Shown in pieces: positions 25,911-33,329 of a stretch of DNA of 64,000 nucleotides (position 1 is the first letter of the stretch; every line of letters begins with the position of its first letter). The notes beneath the pieces are model-generated. The model made no database searches. It was not told where the DNA came from and saw only the letters and a program-made list of their open reading frames with translations. This DNA comes from Porphyromonas cangingivalis. GTDB lineage: Bacteria > Bacteroidota > Bacteroidia > Bacteroidales > Porphyromonadaceae. Position numbers and translations under genes: made by a program. Location: NCBI RefSeq assembly GCF_900638305.1, contig NZ_LR134506.1:558001-622000 (forward strand). The letters are read 5' to 3'.

Positions 25911-26454
25911 ATCGTTTACCTGCTCTACTATACCGATGAAACATGTCTTTTGGTACCCGCAAGCGAGTAATAAGTATCAGACACGCATCCCGAGTTTCTT
26001 GATTAGTCCTCCGAAATGGCGGAAACCCGTAGGTGGAAAGGACCTGATTAAGCTCCTCATGAGTAATTTTTCTATCAGGACCATTCCATGACTTGATCAA
26101 TGGCTTCTGCTCCTCGACCTCAAGGTTGAGATACTTGCACACTTCAACAATCTTTCGGCCTATCTCTTGATTCCTCCCGGTACGATTGCCGGTCTCTGCA
26201 ATAGCTCTTGCTCCTACACCTCTACGGATATGCCAATTTGACACATTCAGCCATCCGGCCTCAACAACTACTAGGACAGACTTACCTGCTTCAGTGCTTG
26301 ACTTGAGATTATTCAAGTTCTCAAGCACAAGCTCCGGGAATCCGATGTTGGACAGAGATATAGTATTCGCATCTCTTTCATACAAGCAGAACCCCGACTT
26401 ATCCACATCAGGATCTATCGCAACTATCACGTCATATTTAGTATCAGACGACAT
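25885..26454 (-). CDS. RuvC-like (RNase H fold) resolvase
   Basis: With start at ATG 26454 the product has 189 residues and opens DVIVAIDPDVDKSGFC, the first-strand Asp of RuvC-type nucleases; VVVEAGWLN supplies the Glu and QETRDACLIL a late Asp, so the DED set is complete. It would cut branched phage DNA before packaging. An upstream ATG (26586) lies inside the previous gene in another frame and adds 44 unlikely residues. The last codons contain copy B of the 34-bp repeat (VPKDMFHRYSR). Confidence 0.75.
   Translation of the reverse strand: MSSDTKYDVIVAIDPDVDKSGFCLYERDANTISLSNIGFPELVLENLNNLKSSTEAGKSVLVVVEAGWLNVSNWHIRRGVGARAIAETGNRTGRNQEIGRKIVEVCKYLNLEVEEQKPLIKSWNGPDRKITHEELNQVLSTYGFPPFRRTNQETRDACLILITRLRVPKDMFHRYSRAGKRYGQGQKEN
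25924..25957 (-). repeat. 34-bp repeat, copy B, upstream of the RHH-like gene
   Basis: Matches 23043-23076 at 32 of 34 positions. It encodes the C-terminal residues VPKDMFHRYSR of the RuvC-like gene and ends 13 nt before the ATG at 25910, the same distance as copy A from the portal ATG. Confidence 0.8.
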
Positions 26455-26464
26455 CACACTACTC

Positions 26465-26752
26465 TTATTTATCCTCAACCATTTTCTCCACCTTCTTTGC
26501 CGTAAGGGTTGTATAATACTTACCGTTATACTTCCTACTACGAGCTGAGAAGACCACCTTAACCCTATCACCGGTCTTAATATCATCTACCGGATCGTAC
26601 CACATTGTAGGGAAAAGGACGAAGTACACTTCACCATCGGAGTCATCATCCGGCTCGATAGTAAACTCTCTCTTCTTTAGTTCCCGACCATCCCTTGTAA
26701 GGACAAAGGTTCGCTTATAAACCTCTTTAACAACCCCCTTTACCTCTATCAT
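26465..26752 (-). CDS. OB-fold-like small protein, possibly single-strand DNA binding (DUF3127-like)
   Basis: From ATG 26752 the product has 95 residues: IEVKGVVKEVYKRTFV, REFTIEPDDDSDGE, VYFVLFPTMW, GDRVKVVFSARSRKYNGKYYT. The alternation of strands around a short acidic linker resembles DUF3127 and other OB-fold proteins that bind single-stranded DNA. The assignment is by pattern only. It follows an unknown gene with a 26-nt overlap and precedes the RuvC-like gene by 10 nt. Confidence 0.5.
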   Translation of the reverse strand: MIEVKGVVKEVYKRTFVLTRDGRELKKREFTIEPDDDSDGEVYFVLFPTMWYDPVDDIKTGDRVKVVFSARSRKYNGKYYTTLTAKKVEKMVEDK

Positions 26753-27308
26753 CGTCTTTATACCTAACTTGATTAATAAACTTATCGTACAACTCCTTAG
26801 CTTGGGCTTCACACTCCCCTTTGTTAAGGTAGTAGTTACCTCTCATATGACGTTCATTATCTACGTACACCATTACTTCTATGGCAAACGATACAGAAAA
26901 GCGATCATTAATAAAGTAGTACACTTCACCCACCCCAGCACGAGGAGCCAAACGATACAACACCCTCCTTTCAGGGCTCCAATCATACCCTAATGCATTA
27001 AGCCCTCTTAAAAAGATCTCTTTCTCCTCATTGGTTGCTATCGCTATATGATCAAATGGCAGCGAACTATCTTTATCGTGGATAATAGCCTTGCCTGCCT
27101 CAGCTCGCACGACGGAAGCTGACAAACAAACCCTTTCACCATTAATCCGTTCGAAAATACCAATGTGGCTCCAGACCCCTAACGATATAGTAACGATATC
27201 TCCTGCACGAATAGCACTTGATATTATCACACTGCTGTCTACAACCTCAGCTTTATACCCTGGTGGTATTGGGATAACGCTTTCTCCCATTACTTTTATC
27301 TCTTTCAT
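26727..27308 (-). CDS. Hypothetical prophage protein
   Basis: No family is recognised for this 193-residue product. Its N-terminus (VMGESVIPIPPGYKAEVVDSS) is beta-rich; the middle has a HIAIATNEEKEIFLRGLNALGYD segment and the C-terminus is helical with Glu/Lys. No signal or membrane segment is seen. It is the first gene after PcfJ in a tightly packed leftward operon (9-nt gap) and likely acts in DNA metabolism. Confidence 0.6.
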   Translation of the reverse strand: MKEIKVMGESVIPIPPGYKAEVVDSSVIISSAIRAGDIVTISLGVWSHIGIFERINGERVCLSASVVRAEAGKAIIHDKDSSLPFDHIAIATNEEKEIFLRGLNALGYDWSPERRVLYRLAPRAGVGEVYYFINDRFSVSFAIEVMVYVDNERHMRGNYYLNKGECEAQAKELYDKFINQVRYKDDDRGKGGC

Positions 27309-27316
27309 TTCAGTAT

Positions 27317-28624
27317 TTATTTCACCTCTGCCAACTCCTGTATTTTTCTCGCATTATTATTTACAAGCCTGATTATAGCATCATGATATTCCGTGTTGCT
27401 ATTGCACACTCCACGAGACTGGACCACCTGAAGAGACTTTAGGCTGAACTCTATAGTCTCGATGCGCTGCCCATCTTTTTTTGCCGACAGTATAAGCCTG
27501 TCATCAAATCGAAAATATCTGGACTTATAGACACAATGGTGCATTGCGTCTCCCTCCTGCTTGAACTCCTCTATACTCTTTAGTGGCTCAATAGTCAAGC
27601 CTGCACCGGTGATTTTCAGACCATCAAACTTAGAGATGTGATTCTTAAACCCCTTCTTATACGTTGCCTCCTCTTTGGCTAATTCCCTTCGCTCTCTGCC
27701 GAGTCGCGCCTGTTCAAAATCTTTTTGTCGTTTCTTTTGGTACAGATCCACATATTTGTCATGCTCTTTTTTGAGATCCTTAGGGCATATATATTTGGCG
27801 TTATACACATCCTTTCCAAGACCTTGAAGTGCATCCAAATAATCCACCCACATGCTTGTATCATGTATCGTGTAGTTATTACGATTACATATACAGATTG
27901 ACCTCCAATACTTATTGACGTTATAGTATGAATGGAAGTAATACCTCAGCGCATCGTATTGTTTCATCTTCAGGAGGGATTCCGCCCTGTTATCGTTGGG
28001 AACTTCCACAAACAATCTCAAGGGAGAAACTTCCCCAAAACCCAAGTGAAGATGATACTTTTCGAATTGCTCATGTATCCGGTACTTAGGATATACCCCA
28101 TCGGCGAAGATGAGGAATGGCGATCTATACAGATCCCGTCCTGAAGGCCTAATCTCCATCTCTCCGGACCAAAACGGAGAGTACAATCCCAAGGTTCGCC
28201 TTCTTCCATAAACGATGTATTTCGATGAGTCGAGTACCCAGTGCTGACATATCTCCCAGGTTGTGACCCTGGCAGACTCGCCCCACCTGTGATTTGTTCC
28301 CAAGTACACATAGCGGATGAGCTGAAACTCTCCAACGACATCTACTATCGCATAGTACACCTCCTGGTGAAGTTTAGCCTTCCTTGTGTCGCATATGTTG
28401 AGCTTCTTGCTACAGTTAGGACACTTGCAGGTCTTTCGTCTTTCATCGCCTTTCTCCCTCGACCACACATACCCACATTCGAGACACGCAATCTCTTTCT
28501 TCCTCCTGTAAGCAACATGATCTATCAGGCGACTATATGCCCACTCTTTTTGGGCATCCGTCACTTCAGGTAGTCCCATTGCGAGCTCACACACACGTCT
28601 CTGTATTTTTGTTCTCGGTCTCAT
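27317..28624 (-). CDS. PcfJ-like protein
   Basis: A 435-residue protein of the PcfJ family. It has an N-terminal four-cysteine zinc ribbon (CLECGYVW ... CKCPNC, residues 48-70) and the diagnostic DAMHHCVYKSRYF segment near residue 365 with conserved His-His-Cys. The family was named on plasmid pCF10 and is frequent in Bacteroidetes and Firmicutes mobile elements; its biochemical role is not settled. Its ATG overlaps the PcfK-like gene by 4 nt. Confidence 0.85.
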   Translation of the reverse strand: MRPRTKIQRRVCELAMGLPEVTDAQKEWAYSRLIDHVAYRRKKEIACLECGYVWSREKGDERRKTCKCPNCSKKLNICDTRKAKLHQEVYYAIVDVVGEFQLIRYVYLGTNHRWGESARVTTWEICQHWVLDSSKYIVYGRRRTLGLYSPFWSGEMEIRPSGRDLYRSPFLIFADGVYPKYRIHEQFEKYHLHLGFGEVSPLRLFVEVPNDNRAESLLKMKQYDALRYYFHSYYNVNKYWRSICICNRNNYTIHDTSMWVDYLDALQGLGKDVYNAKYICPKDLKKEHDKYVDLYQKKRQKDFEQARLGRERRELAKEEATYKKGFKNHISKFDGLKITGAGLTIEPLKSIEEFKQEGDAMHHCVYKSRYFRFDDRLILSAKKDGQRIETIEFSLKSLQVVQSRGVCNSNTEYHDAIIRLVNNNARKIQELAEVK

Positions 28625-29007
28625 AGGTCAAACAGTGGCATTTGAATTGATGATGCAACAGGAGAGATCTTTTTCTCCGACTTCCTTTTCCTCTTGATGT
28701 CTCCGGTCTGTACAGATGAGTCAGATGACACCACGACACGACACCGTGGTGCCTTGCCGACCTTGATATCCTCTTCGTCATAGTAGTGTACCGCCAGCCC
28801 ATATACCTCAGCATCGGAAAGACACTCGACCTTCATGTTCTTGACTTCGATCAAGATGTAGTTCAGGCACTCATCGAGAGTCTTGCTTTTATTTTGATAC
28901 TTGATCGCAAATAGCTCGTCTGTGCTAGCCCTATCCTCAAGGTAAGACTTGACTGCTGCCCTGAAACCTTCACTTACTGCCATAACTTTGTTCAATTTCT
29001 TTTTCAC
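28621..29007 (-). CDS. PcfK-like protein
   Basis: The 128-residue product matches the PcfK pattern: FRAAVKSYLEDRASTDELFA, then NKSKTLDECLNYILIEVKN and a VYGLAVHYYDEEDIKVG segment, ending in a basic linker and MPLFDL. PcfK and PcfJ genes occur together in many mobile elements, so a joint function is likely. ATG at 29007 or the in-frame ATG at 28983 could be used; the second starts closer to the conserved part. Confidence 0.85.
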   Translation of the reverse strand: MKKKLNKVMAVSEGFRAAVKSYLEDRASTDELFAIKYQNKSKTLDECLNYILIEVKNMKVECLSDAEVYGLAVHYYDEEDIKVGKAPRCRVVVSSDSSVQTGDIKRKRKSEKKISPVASSIQMPLFDL

Positions 29008-29032
29008 GACTTGCCGTATATCGGCACAACGA

Positions 29033-29470
29033 TCACTTACTAATCCCTTTCAAAAAACGATCGACCATCTCATTGAGGTGCGTTTCGGCAAGAGCTTTCG
29101 CTTCTGCAAGGGTTTGTGCTTCTCCGACCTTGTGATGCAGATCTCCACTTAGGATCACTGTGTACCTGAAGTATTGCCCGCCCCATCCATCTACATGATA
29201 CCCAAGTTTGAAAGGGAATCCATGAAGTGGGCAATAAAATTCTGACTTACCAACCTCAGCCCAGTCTTTGAGATGATATCTCAAGTCGCAAAACTCAAGA
29301 TCCTCCACATTCTCTTCGAAAACATCACCGTCATTACCGTCAAAGTCAAGGTTAACAGTACCTTTCTTTGGGTCATCTCCAAGGGTGGTAAATATCCCGA
29401 CAACGGTCATTGGAAACTTCGTTGCCTTATATTGGACCATATCACCTATACGCAAATCTTGTATGTTCAT
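29033..29470 (-). CDS. Hypothetical early prophage protein
   Basis: A 145-residue soluble protein opening NIQDLRIGDMVQYKA, a short beta-barrel-like start often seen in phage proteins that bind nucleic acid, and ending in a helix rich in Ala/Glu (TLAEAKALAETHLNEM). I do not recognise a named family. It lies alone between the helicase loader (199 nt upstream) and PcfK (25 nt downstream). Confidence 0.6.
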   Translation of the reverse strand: MNIQDLRIGDMVQYKATKFPMTVVGIFTTLGDDPKKGTVNLDFDGNDGDVFEENVEDLEFCDLRYHLKDWAEVGKSEFYCPLHGFPFKLGYHVDGWGGQYFRYTVILSGDLHHKVGEAQTLAEAKALAETHLNEMVDRFLKGISK

Positions 29471-29668
29471 ATTCTTTTCCTTGTTTGTTTTTAGCTCGTT
29501 ATCGTCGAGATTATTTTCTTCGTGATAACTTGTTCGTCTTTTTGATTATTTCAACACCTGCGAAGCGTCAGAGGGTAAATTCCGTGTCTCTGTCAGTTGT
29601 CCTGCATTCGCAAACTTTCTTTTTCTCGGTTTTACACCATGTCGAGGAACTCCTCGGTATGGTCTCTG
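29471..29668. other. 198-bp gap between helicase loader and hypothetical gene
   Basis: No open frame longer than about 20 codons fits the operon here. A small inverted repeat CGAGGA-act-TCCTCG lies at about 29642-29656. No TAnnTTTG box was found on the minus strand. The stretch may be an untranslated leader for the genes to its left. Confidence 0.4.
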
Positions 29669-30331
29669 TCACTTCCGGTAACTCTCACCCTGGAAGTTGA
29701 TTTTCGCACAAACCTCCCGAAGTCTATCATCTATTCGAGCTCCGTATCGCTCTCTGATCTGAGTGTCGGAAATGTTTGAGGTGATTATCGTTGTCCGGCG
29801 ATTGTCGTATCTCTTGTAGAGAAGTTCCAGCAACGGTGAGTATTCGTTACCGAAGTCTTTGACCGATGCAGGGTCGATCCCCATGTCATCGATGAAGAGA
29901 GTATCACATGCAGCATATCTCCTGTATTGTTCCTTGTCATCGATGTAAGACTTGCAGAGGTCTATTGCCGTAACCTGTCTGGCGACCGTCCTTAGGTTAG
30001 GGTAGGGGCTCTTGTTGTCGTAAAAGTAGTTCATCAGACTGCATATCGCTCTCGCAAATGTTGTCTTTCCGGTTCCGCACTCCATCCCGTACATCAGGAT
30101 CCATGGTCTCTTACTTTGGATCAGCCACATTGCCACAAGCTTCATCCGCTCGATTGTCGCCACATCTCGAACAAGCTCACCTCCTCTGCGCTTGACCTCG
30201 TGCTCATAGCAAACCCACAAGTATTCCTCAGCGACGTCGATGGTGATATGGCTTGGCAACTTAGAGACTGGTCGTATAGTCGCCCCCGATTGTAGGTGGC
30301 TCGCAAGAGCGCTGTATGCTGTTCTTTCCAT
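29669..30331 (-). CDS. DnaC-like helicase loader (AAA+ ATPase)
   Basis: The 220-residue protein has Walker A GMECGTGKTT (82-91), Walker B LFIDDMG (145-151), a sensor-I-like IITSN and a C-terminal Arg-rich sensor region (RIDDRLREV). It should load the host DnaB-type helicase at the phage origin. It overlaps the replication initiator gene by 71 nt, so the two are made together. Confidence 0.88.
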   Translation of the reverse strand: MERTAYSALASHLQSGATIRPVSKLPSHITIDVAEEYLWVCYEHEVKRRGGELVRDVATIERMKLVAMWLIQSKRPWILMYGMECGTGKTTFARAICSLMNYFYDNKSPYPNLRTVARQVTAIDLCKSYIDDKEQYRRYAACDTLFIDDMGIDPASVKDFGNEYSPLLELLYKRYDNRRTTIITSNISDTQIRERYGARIDDRLREVCAKINFQGESYRK

Positions 30332-31016
30332 ATTTTCGGCTTTGATTTTGTTGTTCGTTGTACTTGTCCTTCACCCATCCCCTTATCGCCATGTAGTCGC
30401 TCTTGTACTTGACTCCTTTTGACCCTTTGTAGCAGTCGAGGATGTCGATCAGCTCTTTTACCACATCGTCCCCATATTCCTCGATGAGCTTTTTGTGCTC
30501 TTTTTCGGTCAAGAGTACGTATTCGGCATAAGCTTTTTTTTCATCCTCTTTTTTTGCGGGCGGGCTTTTCTTTGGTATATCTTTAGATATACTTTCTTTT
30601 GTTCTTATATTCTTATATTCTTTATTTGGGTCATTCGGGCGGTCATTCGGGCGGTCATTCGGGCGGTCATTCGGGCGGTCAACTGAACATCCATAAGAGT
30701 CGTAATTACAGATAGTTATAATACATTCTGACCCGTAAAGAACTTTGCGAGTTATAAGACCATCACTCTGCAGGTTTGAGAGGTAAAGTGTTACAGTTGG
30801 CTTACTCTTTCCCCAACGCTTAACTAAAAATGGCACAGATGCGACAAATTGACCCGGCTCCAACTCGACTACATGAGAGCGCAAAATCACCTTGGTCTTG
30901 ACATATGTAGCCATGATAAGCATATCCAACCACCACTTAAGACGGTCAGAATCCTGCCACAACCAATGATTGGTTATATCACGGTTTAGCTTTATCCAGC
31001 CACTGTTAATCAGCAT
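30261..31016 (-). CDS. Phage replication initiator (DnaD/replisome organiser-like)
   Basis: The 251-residue protein has a winged-helix N-terminal domain (SGWIKLNRDITNHWLW, VPFLVKRWGKSKPTVTLYLSN) as in phage replisome organisers, a linker with four DRPN repeats and a C-terminal helical part. Such proteins bind origin repeats and recruit the helicase loader, which is the next gene here. The DRPN linker is encoded by 12-bp tandem DNA repeats at 30629-30681 that may be the origin itself, as in the lambda O gene. Confidence 0.8.
   Translation of the reverse strand: MLINSGWIKLNRDITNHWLWQDSDRLKWWLDMLIMATYVKTKVILRSHVVELEPGQFVASVPFLVKRWGKSKPTVTLYLSNLQSDGLITRKVLYGSECIITICNYDSYGCSVDRPNDRPNDRPNDRPNDPNKEYKNIRTKESISKDIPKKSPPAKKEDEKKAYAEYVLLTEKEHKKLIEEYGDDVVKELIDILDCYKGSKGVKYKSDYMAIRGWVKDKYNEQQNQSRKYGKNSIQRSCEPPTIGGDYTTSL
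30601..30681. repeat. 12-bp iterons plus AT-rich stretch, candidate phage origin
   Basis: GGTCATTCGGGC is repeated four times without interruption (30629-30640, 30641-30652, 30653-30664, 30665-30676) and followed by a partial GGTCA. Next to it, 30595-30627 is AT-rich with two TTCTTATA units. Iterons inside the initiator gene beside an AT-rich unwinding region are the layout of the lambda origin. Confidence 0.6.
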
Positions 31017-31017
31017 A

Positions 31018-31209
31018 TTAGTAACCCTCTCTTTTTAGCTCCAACCTGACCTCCCAAGCAAGCCATACAAGACCGAAAAAGACACCGGACGTCAAAAGCT
31101 TCAGATATACATTTCCCTTGCTGAATATGACCACACCTGTCATATAGGCAAAGACTACAAGTACCGTTACAATGCCTGCCATCTGCAGGTTATATTTCCA
31201 ATTTTTCAT
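31018..31209 (-). CDS. Small two-span membrane protein
   Basis: The 63-residue product has two hydrophobic segments (AGIVTVLVVFAYMTGVVIF and LLTSGVFFGLVWLAW) separated by a short Lys-containing loop, and a charged end. No family is recognised. It is the gene just upstream of the replication initiator (1-nt gap) in the leftward early operon. Confidence 0.6.
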   Translation of the reverse strand: MKNWKYNLQMAGIVTVLVVFAYMTGVVIFSKGNVYLKLLTSGVFFGLVWLAWEVRLELKREGY

Positions 31210-31225
31210 AGCTTCATTGTTTGAG

Positions 31226-31456
31226 TTAAAATGAACCGTAAACTCTTATGATCTCACTACCAAGCACACCACGCTTATACATAGTCCTACCGCAGCATCC
31301 ACGCTTTGGCTTGAGGGTGCTTACCTTATCTTGTATAATGCCGTTGTCTATATACGTTTGGATGGTACCCCTATGCTTCCCGAGAATACGTGCCGTCTCT
31401 GATATGTTATACAGCTTCTTGGGGTGTACGTCATCGATTGTGATGTTCTTTATCAT
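31226..31456 (-). CDS. Helix-turn-helix protein, excisionase/MerR-like
   Basis: The 76-residue protein has a winged helix-turn-helix (LYNISETARILGKHRGTIQTYIDNG) of the MerR/excisionase type and a basic GCCGRTMYKR wing. Proteins like this serve as excisionases or small regulators in temperate phages. It overlaps the antirepressor gene by 4 nt. Whether it directs excision or controls replication genes cannot be told from the sequence. Confidence 0.7.
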   Translation of the reverse strand: MIKNITIDDVHPKKLYNISETARILGKHRGTIQTYIDNGIIQDKVSTLKPKRGCCGRTMYKRGVLGSEIIRVYGSF

Positions 31457-32217
31457 AGCTTTCCCTCCTTTCTGAGTTGGAGTAAGAATTGTCGCCCTTT
31501 CTCAGTCCACCGAGTCTGAGGGTTATTGCCCATAGTGCCGTCTGCACGGGTATAGTATTGGGGAATGACTTTGATGTAGTCTTTACCATCATACTTGCTG
31601 TACAAGAACCATGTGCCGTTACGCTTGAACTGGATACCGAGGACATGAAGCTTTTGATTTAAGGCCTGTGCGTTGGTTCCGAGATCTTTTGCTATGGCCG
31701 TGGTGGAGTAGGTGGCACTGCTATCCATCGCAGCATCATAATACGCTACCTTCGGAGCCTGTATCCGCAGCTGTTCACTTTGTGTCTCTATACATGCTTG
31801 CTGTGTCTCTATACATCTTTTGCCCTCCTCGATCCTGCGGTGAAGTATCTCTATCGCCTTGATGATTGCTTCATCGTCGGTGGCGGTCGTTGTCACTCCG
31901 TCACGCATGAGCTCTTTGATACGGTCGTTGCACCAGATTGCAAAGGCCGGAGACAACCAGCGGGCAAACTCTATGGCAACATCTTCGTGCATCCAGGTGC
32001 CGTTATCTGACCCTCCGTGTCTAACTTGCACTAAGTCATCCAAGTTGCAAATTCGCAACTTGCTTAATTCGTCCAGGTAATCTTTTGCTTGCTGATTTCT
32101 AAGCCAATGTGTAGCCGATTTCCCAAAGCTCTTTGCCATTTCAGTGGCATTGACCATCACCGATGATCCTTTTTGGAATGTGATGTCAGAGTTGTTATAG
32201 TTGAACGTTTGTATCAT
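31453..32217 (-). CDS. KilA-N / ANT-domain antirepressor
   Basis: The 254-residue protein joins an N-terminal KilA-N DNA-binding domain (VNATEMAKSFGKSATHWLR, then NGTWMHEDVAIEFARWLSP) to a coiled-coil middle and a C-terminal ANT/KilAC domain (STTAIAKDLGTNAQALNQKLH, RWTEKGRQFLLQL). Antirepressors of this kind bind or displace the phage repressor and favour lytic growth. It is transcribed leftward; the opposite-facing small gene at 32330 starts 112 bp away. Confidence 0.88.
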   Translation of the reverse strand: MIQTFNYNNSDITFQKGSSVMVNATEMAKSFGKSATHWLRNQQAKDYLDELSKLRICNLDDLVQVRHGGSDNGTWMHEDVAIEFARWLSPAFAIWCNDRIKELMRDGVTTTATDDEAIIKAIEILHRRIEEGKRCIETQQACIETQSEQLRIQAPKVAYYDAAMDSSATYSTTAIAKDLGTNAQALNQKLHVLGIQFKRNGTWFLYSKYDGKDYIKVIPQYYTRADGTMGNNPQTRWTEKGRQFLLQLRKEGKL

Positions 32218-32258
32218 ATCCGCTTGTTTTATAGATAGGTAGGGGGGTGGCTATAAAT

Positions 32259-32280
32259 GTCACTAAATAGCTTTTGCATA
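32259..32280 (+). promoter_or_regulatory. Operator-like repeat 1
   Basis: Twenty-two bases (GTCACTAAAT...) match 32308-32329 at 19 positions, 49 bp apart. This copy covers the -33 TTTG (32273-32276) of the rightward promoter. Confidence 0.55.
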
Positions 32281-32303
32281 ATCTCCCCCTTTACCTATCT
32301 TTG
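32273..32303 (+). promoter_or_regulatory. Promoter of the small rightward gene
   Basis: TTTG (32273-32276), a 19-bp spacer and TATCTTTG (32296-32303) match the consensus closely. Initiation near 32310 falls inside repeat 2, leaving a very short leader of about 20 nt before the ATG at 32330. Confidence 0.7.
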
Positions 32304-32307
32304 TGGT

Positions 32308-32329
32308 GTCACTAAATAAATTTTGCATT
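32308..32329 (+). promoter_or_regulatory. Operator-like repeat 2
   Basis: The second copy of the 22-bp repeat ends exactly at the ATG of the gene at 32330. A protein bound to both copies would cover the promoter from -33 to the start codon. Confidence 0.55.
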
Positions 32330-32542
32330 ATGAATGATCAGAAAGTTTTAACCTTTGTTAAATCAACATCTTCTTTTAAAGATGGCGAGAAGTATGATTG
32401 GTCTGCAGCGCTGAATTCTATCCCAGAAGGATACAGAATTCAAGATATTTCTGTCTCTGTTGCCACTATTTACAGAGGCTTGGGAGCCAGCAAAACCCCC
32501 AGCCATGATGTCTTGACGCTTACCGTGTTTTTAACCAAGTAA
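32330..32542 (+). CDS. Small hypothetical prophage protein with its own controlled promoter
   Basis: The 70-residue product starts MNDQKVLTFVKSTSSF and has a mainly beta pattern (YRIQDISVSVATIYRG). No family is recognised. ATG at 32330 is chosen over an upstream in-frame codon because the promoter lies at 32273-32303. It is the only rightward gene among the leftward early genes, lies back to back with the antirepressor and converges with the gene at 32546 (3-nt gap), so its transcription could oppose that gene's. A regulatory role is plausible. Confidence 0.6.
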   Translation: MNDQKVLTFVKSTSSFKDGEKYDWSAALNSIPEGYRIQDISVSVATIYRGLGASKTPSHDVLTLTVFLTK

Positions 32543-32545
32543 CCA

Positions 32546-32932
32546 TTACTCCACCCACAGATGCTCTTTAAGTTGGTCATAGGCCTCTTGGAGAGCATCT
32601 GTGTCATTGTTATGTAGGTATCTGTGATAGGCCAATAGGACCGAATTGCGGAAGTGAAGGATGAGGTTCAGCCTTACAATCTGATCATTATCAAGCCCCA
32701 TCCGCCTGAATTCCTCAAAGTGTTTAATGGCTGTAGGGCATCCTGGAAAACCCGGGAAACTGATTAAGTAATCTGTCCGCTTATTCTTCTCCTCCTCTTC
32801 AACGAGATTTCTTAGTGCCTCCTCACTTCCAGTTAGCACATATTCCAACGCAGGTGCTACTTCTTTCGGGTATAGCGAGAGAATAAGAACAAGCTTTAAT
32901 TTTGAGTGAATTTTTAACAGTGTGCTATCCAT
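32546..32932 (-). CDS. Hypothetical early protein
   Basis: The 128-residue helical protein has a run of acidic residues near the middle (NLVEEEEKNK) and hydrophobic helices (LKLVLILSLYPKEVAPALEYV, LNLILHFRNSVLLAYH). No family is recognised and no signal peptide is convincing. It is the second gene of the leftward early transcript, 2 nt after the first. Confidence 0.55.
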   Translation of the reverse strand: MDSTLLKIHSKLKLVLILSLYPKEVAPALEYVLTGSEEALRNLVEEEEKNKRTDYLISFPGFPGCPTAIKHFEEFRRMGLDNDQIVRLNLILHFRNSVLLAYHRYLHNNDTDALQEAYDQLKEHLWVE

Positions 32933-32934
32933 GA

Positions 32935-33147
32935 TTACTCCTTTACTTTAGAAATTACCAATGTTCCATTTTTGAAGTCGGCAGAGGTCACGATCTTGTA
33001 GCCGTCTTCCACCTCCTTGTTCGAGTTCATTTGATACGCCAGGGCCTGTGCGCTTCTAATTTTAAGCCCTGAGCCGGGTACATAAATCTTCTTACACCCA
33101 GGCTTGATCAGCCTGATACTGTCTTTAGTCACCTTGTTTACCGTCAT
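32935..33147 (-). CDS. Hypothetical early protein, first gene of the leftward transcript
   Basis: The 70-residue basic protein (TKDSIRLIKPGCKKIYVPG, SAQALAYQMN) is the first gene after the divergent control region. Its position is that of Cro in lambda-like phages, but no helix-turn-helix is evident, so the name is not used. It follows a structured leader of about 175 nt. Confidence 0.55.
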   Translation of the reverse strand: MTVNKVTKDSIRLIKPGCKKIYVPGSGLKIRSAQALAYQMNSNKEVEDGYKIVTSADFKNGTLVISKVKE

Positions 33148-33178
33148 GATTATTTCGTTAGTTTGTTTGTTAAAAGTT

Positions 33179-33313
33179 AACTAAAGTGAAACGGGATAAG
33201 AAAAAAGCTGTATATTAGTGTCGCAAAAGTGTTGCACGGGCGTTGATTACGTGCTTAATCAGAGATACCACCGTTTCTCTGACAGCCTTTTTTATACCCG
33301 TTTAACCTTAGTT
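33179..33313 (-). ncRNA. Structured leader of the early transcript
   Basis: Arms 33179-33211 and 33282-33313 are an imperfect inverted repeat of about 32 nt (core AAACGGG/CCCGTTT and AGCTGT/ACAGCC). Between them lie two smaller hairpins, CAGAGA/TCTCTG (33269-33280 region) and GCACG/CGTGC. Together they can fold into a three-way junction. The region lies between the early promoter and the first ORF, so it would be the leader RNA. It could act in antitermination, attenuation or translation control; no known RNA family is recognised. Confidence 0.5.
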
Positions 33314-33329
33314 AGTTAGTTTGATAATG

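Noticed and set aside
30629-30681. Short CRISPR-like array
   Set aside because: Units are 12 bp with no spacers and lie inside a coding sequence; no cas genes occur in the window.
33179-33313. MITE-like insertion with terminal inverted repeats
   Set aside because: No target-site duplication is seen, the arms enclose further hairpins and the block fits between a promoter and its first gene, so a leader RNA is the better reading.
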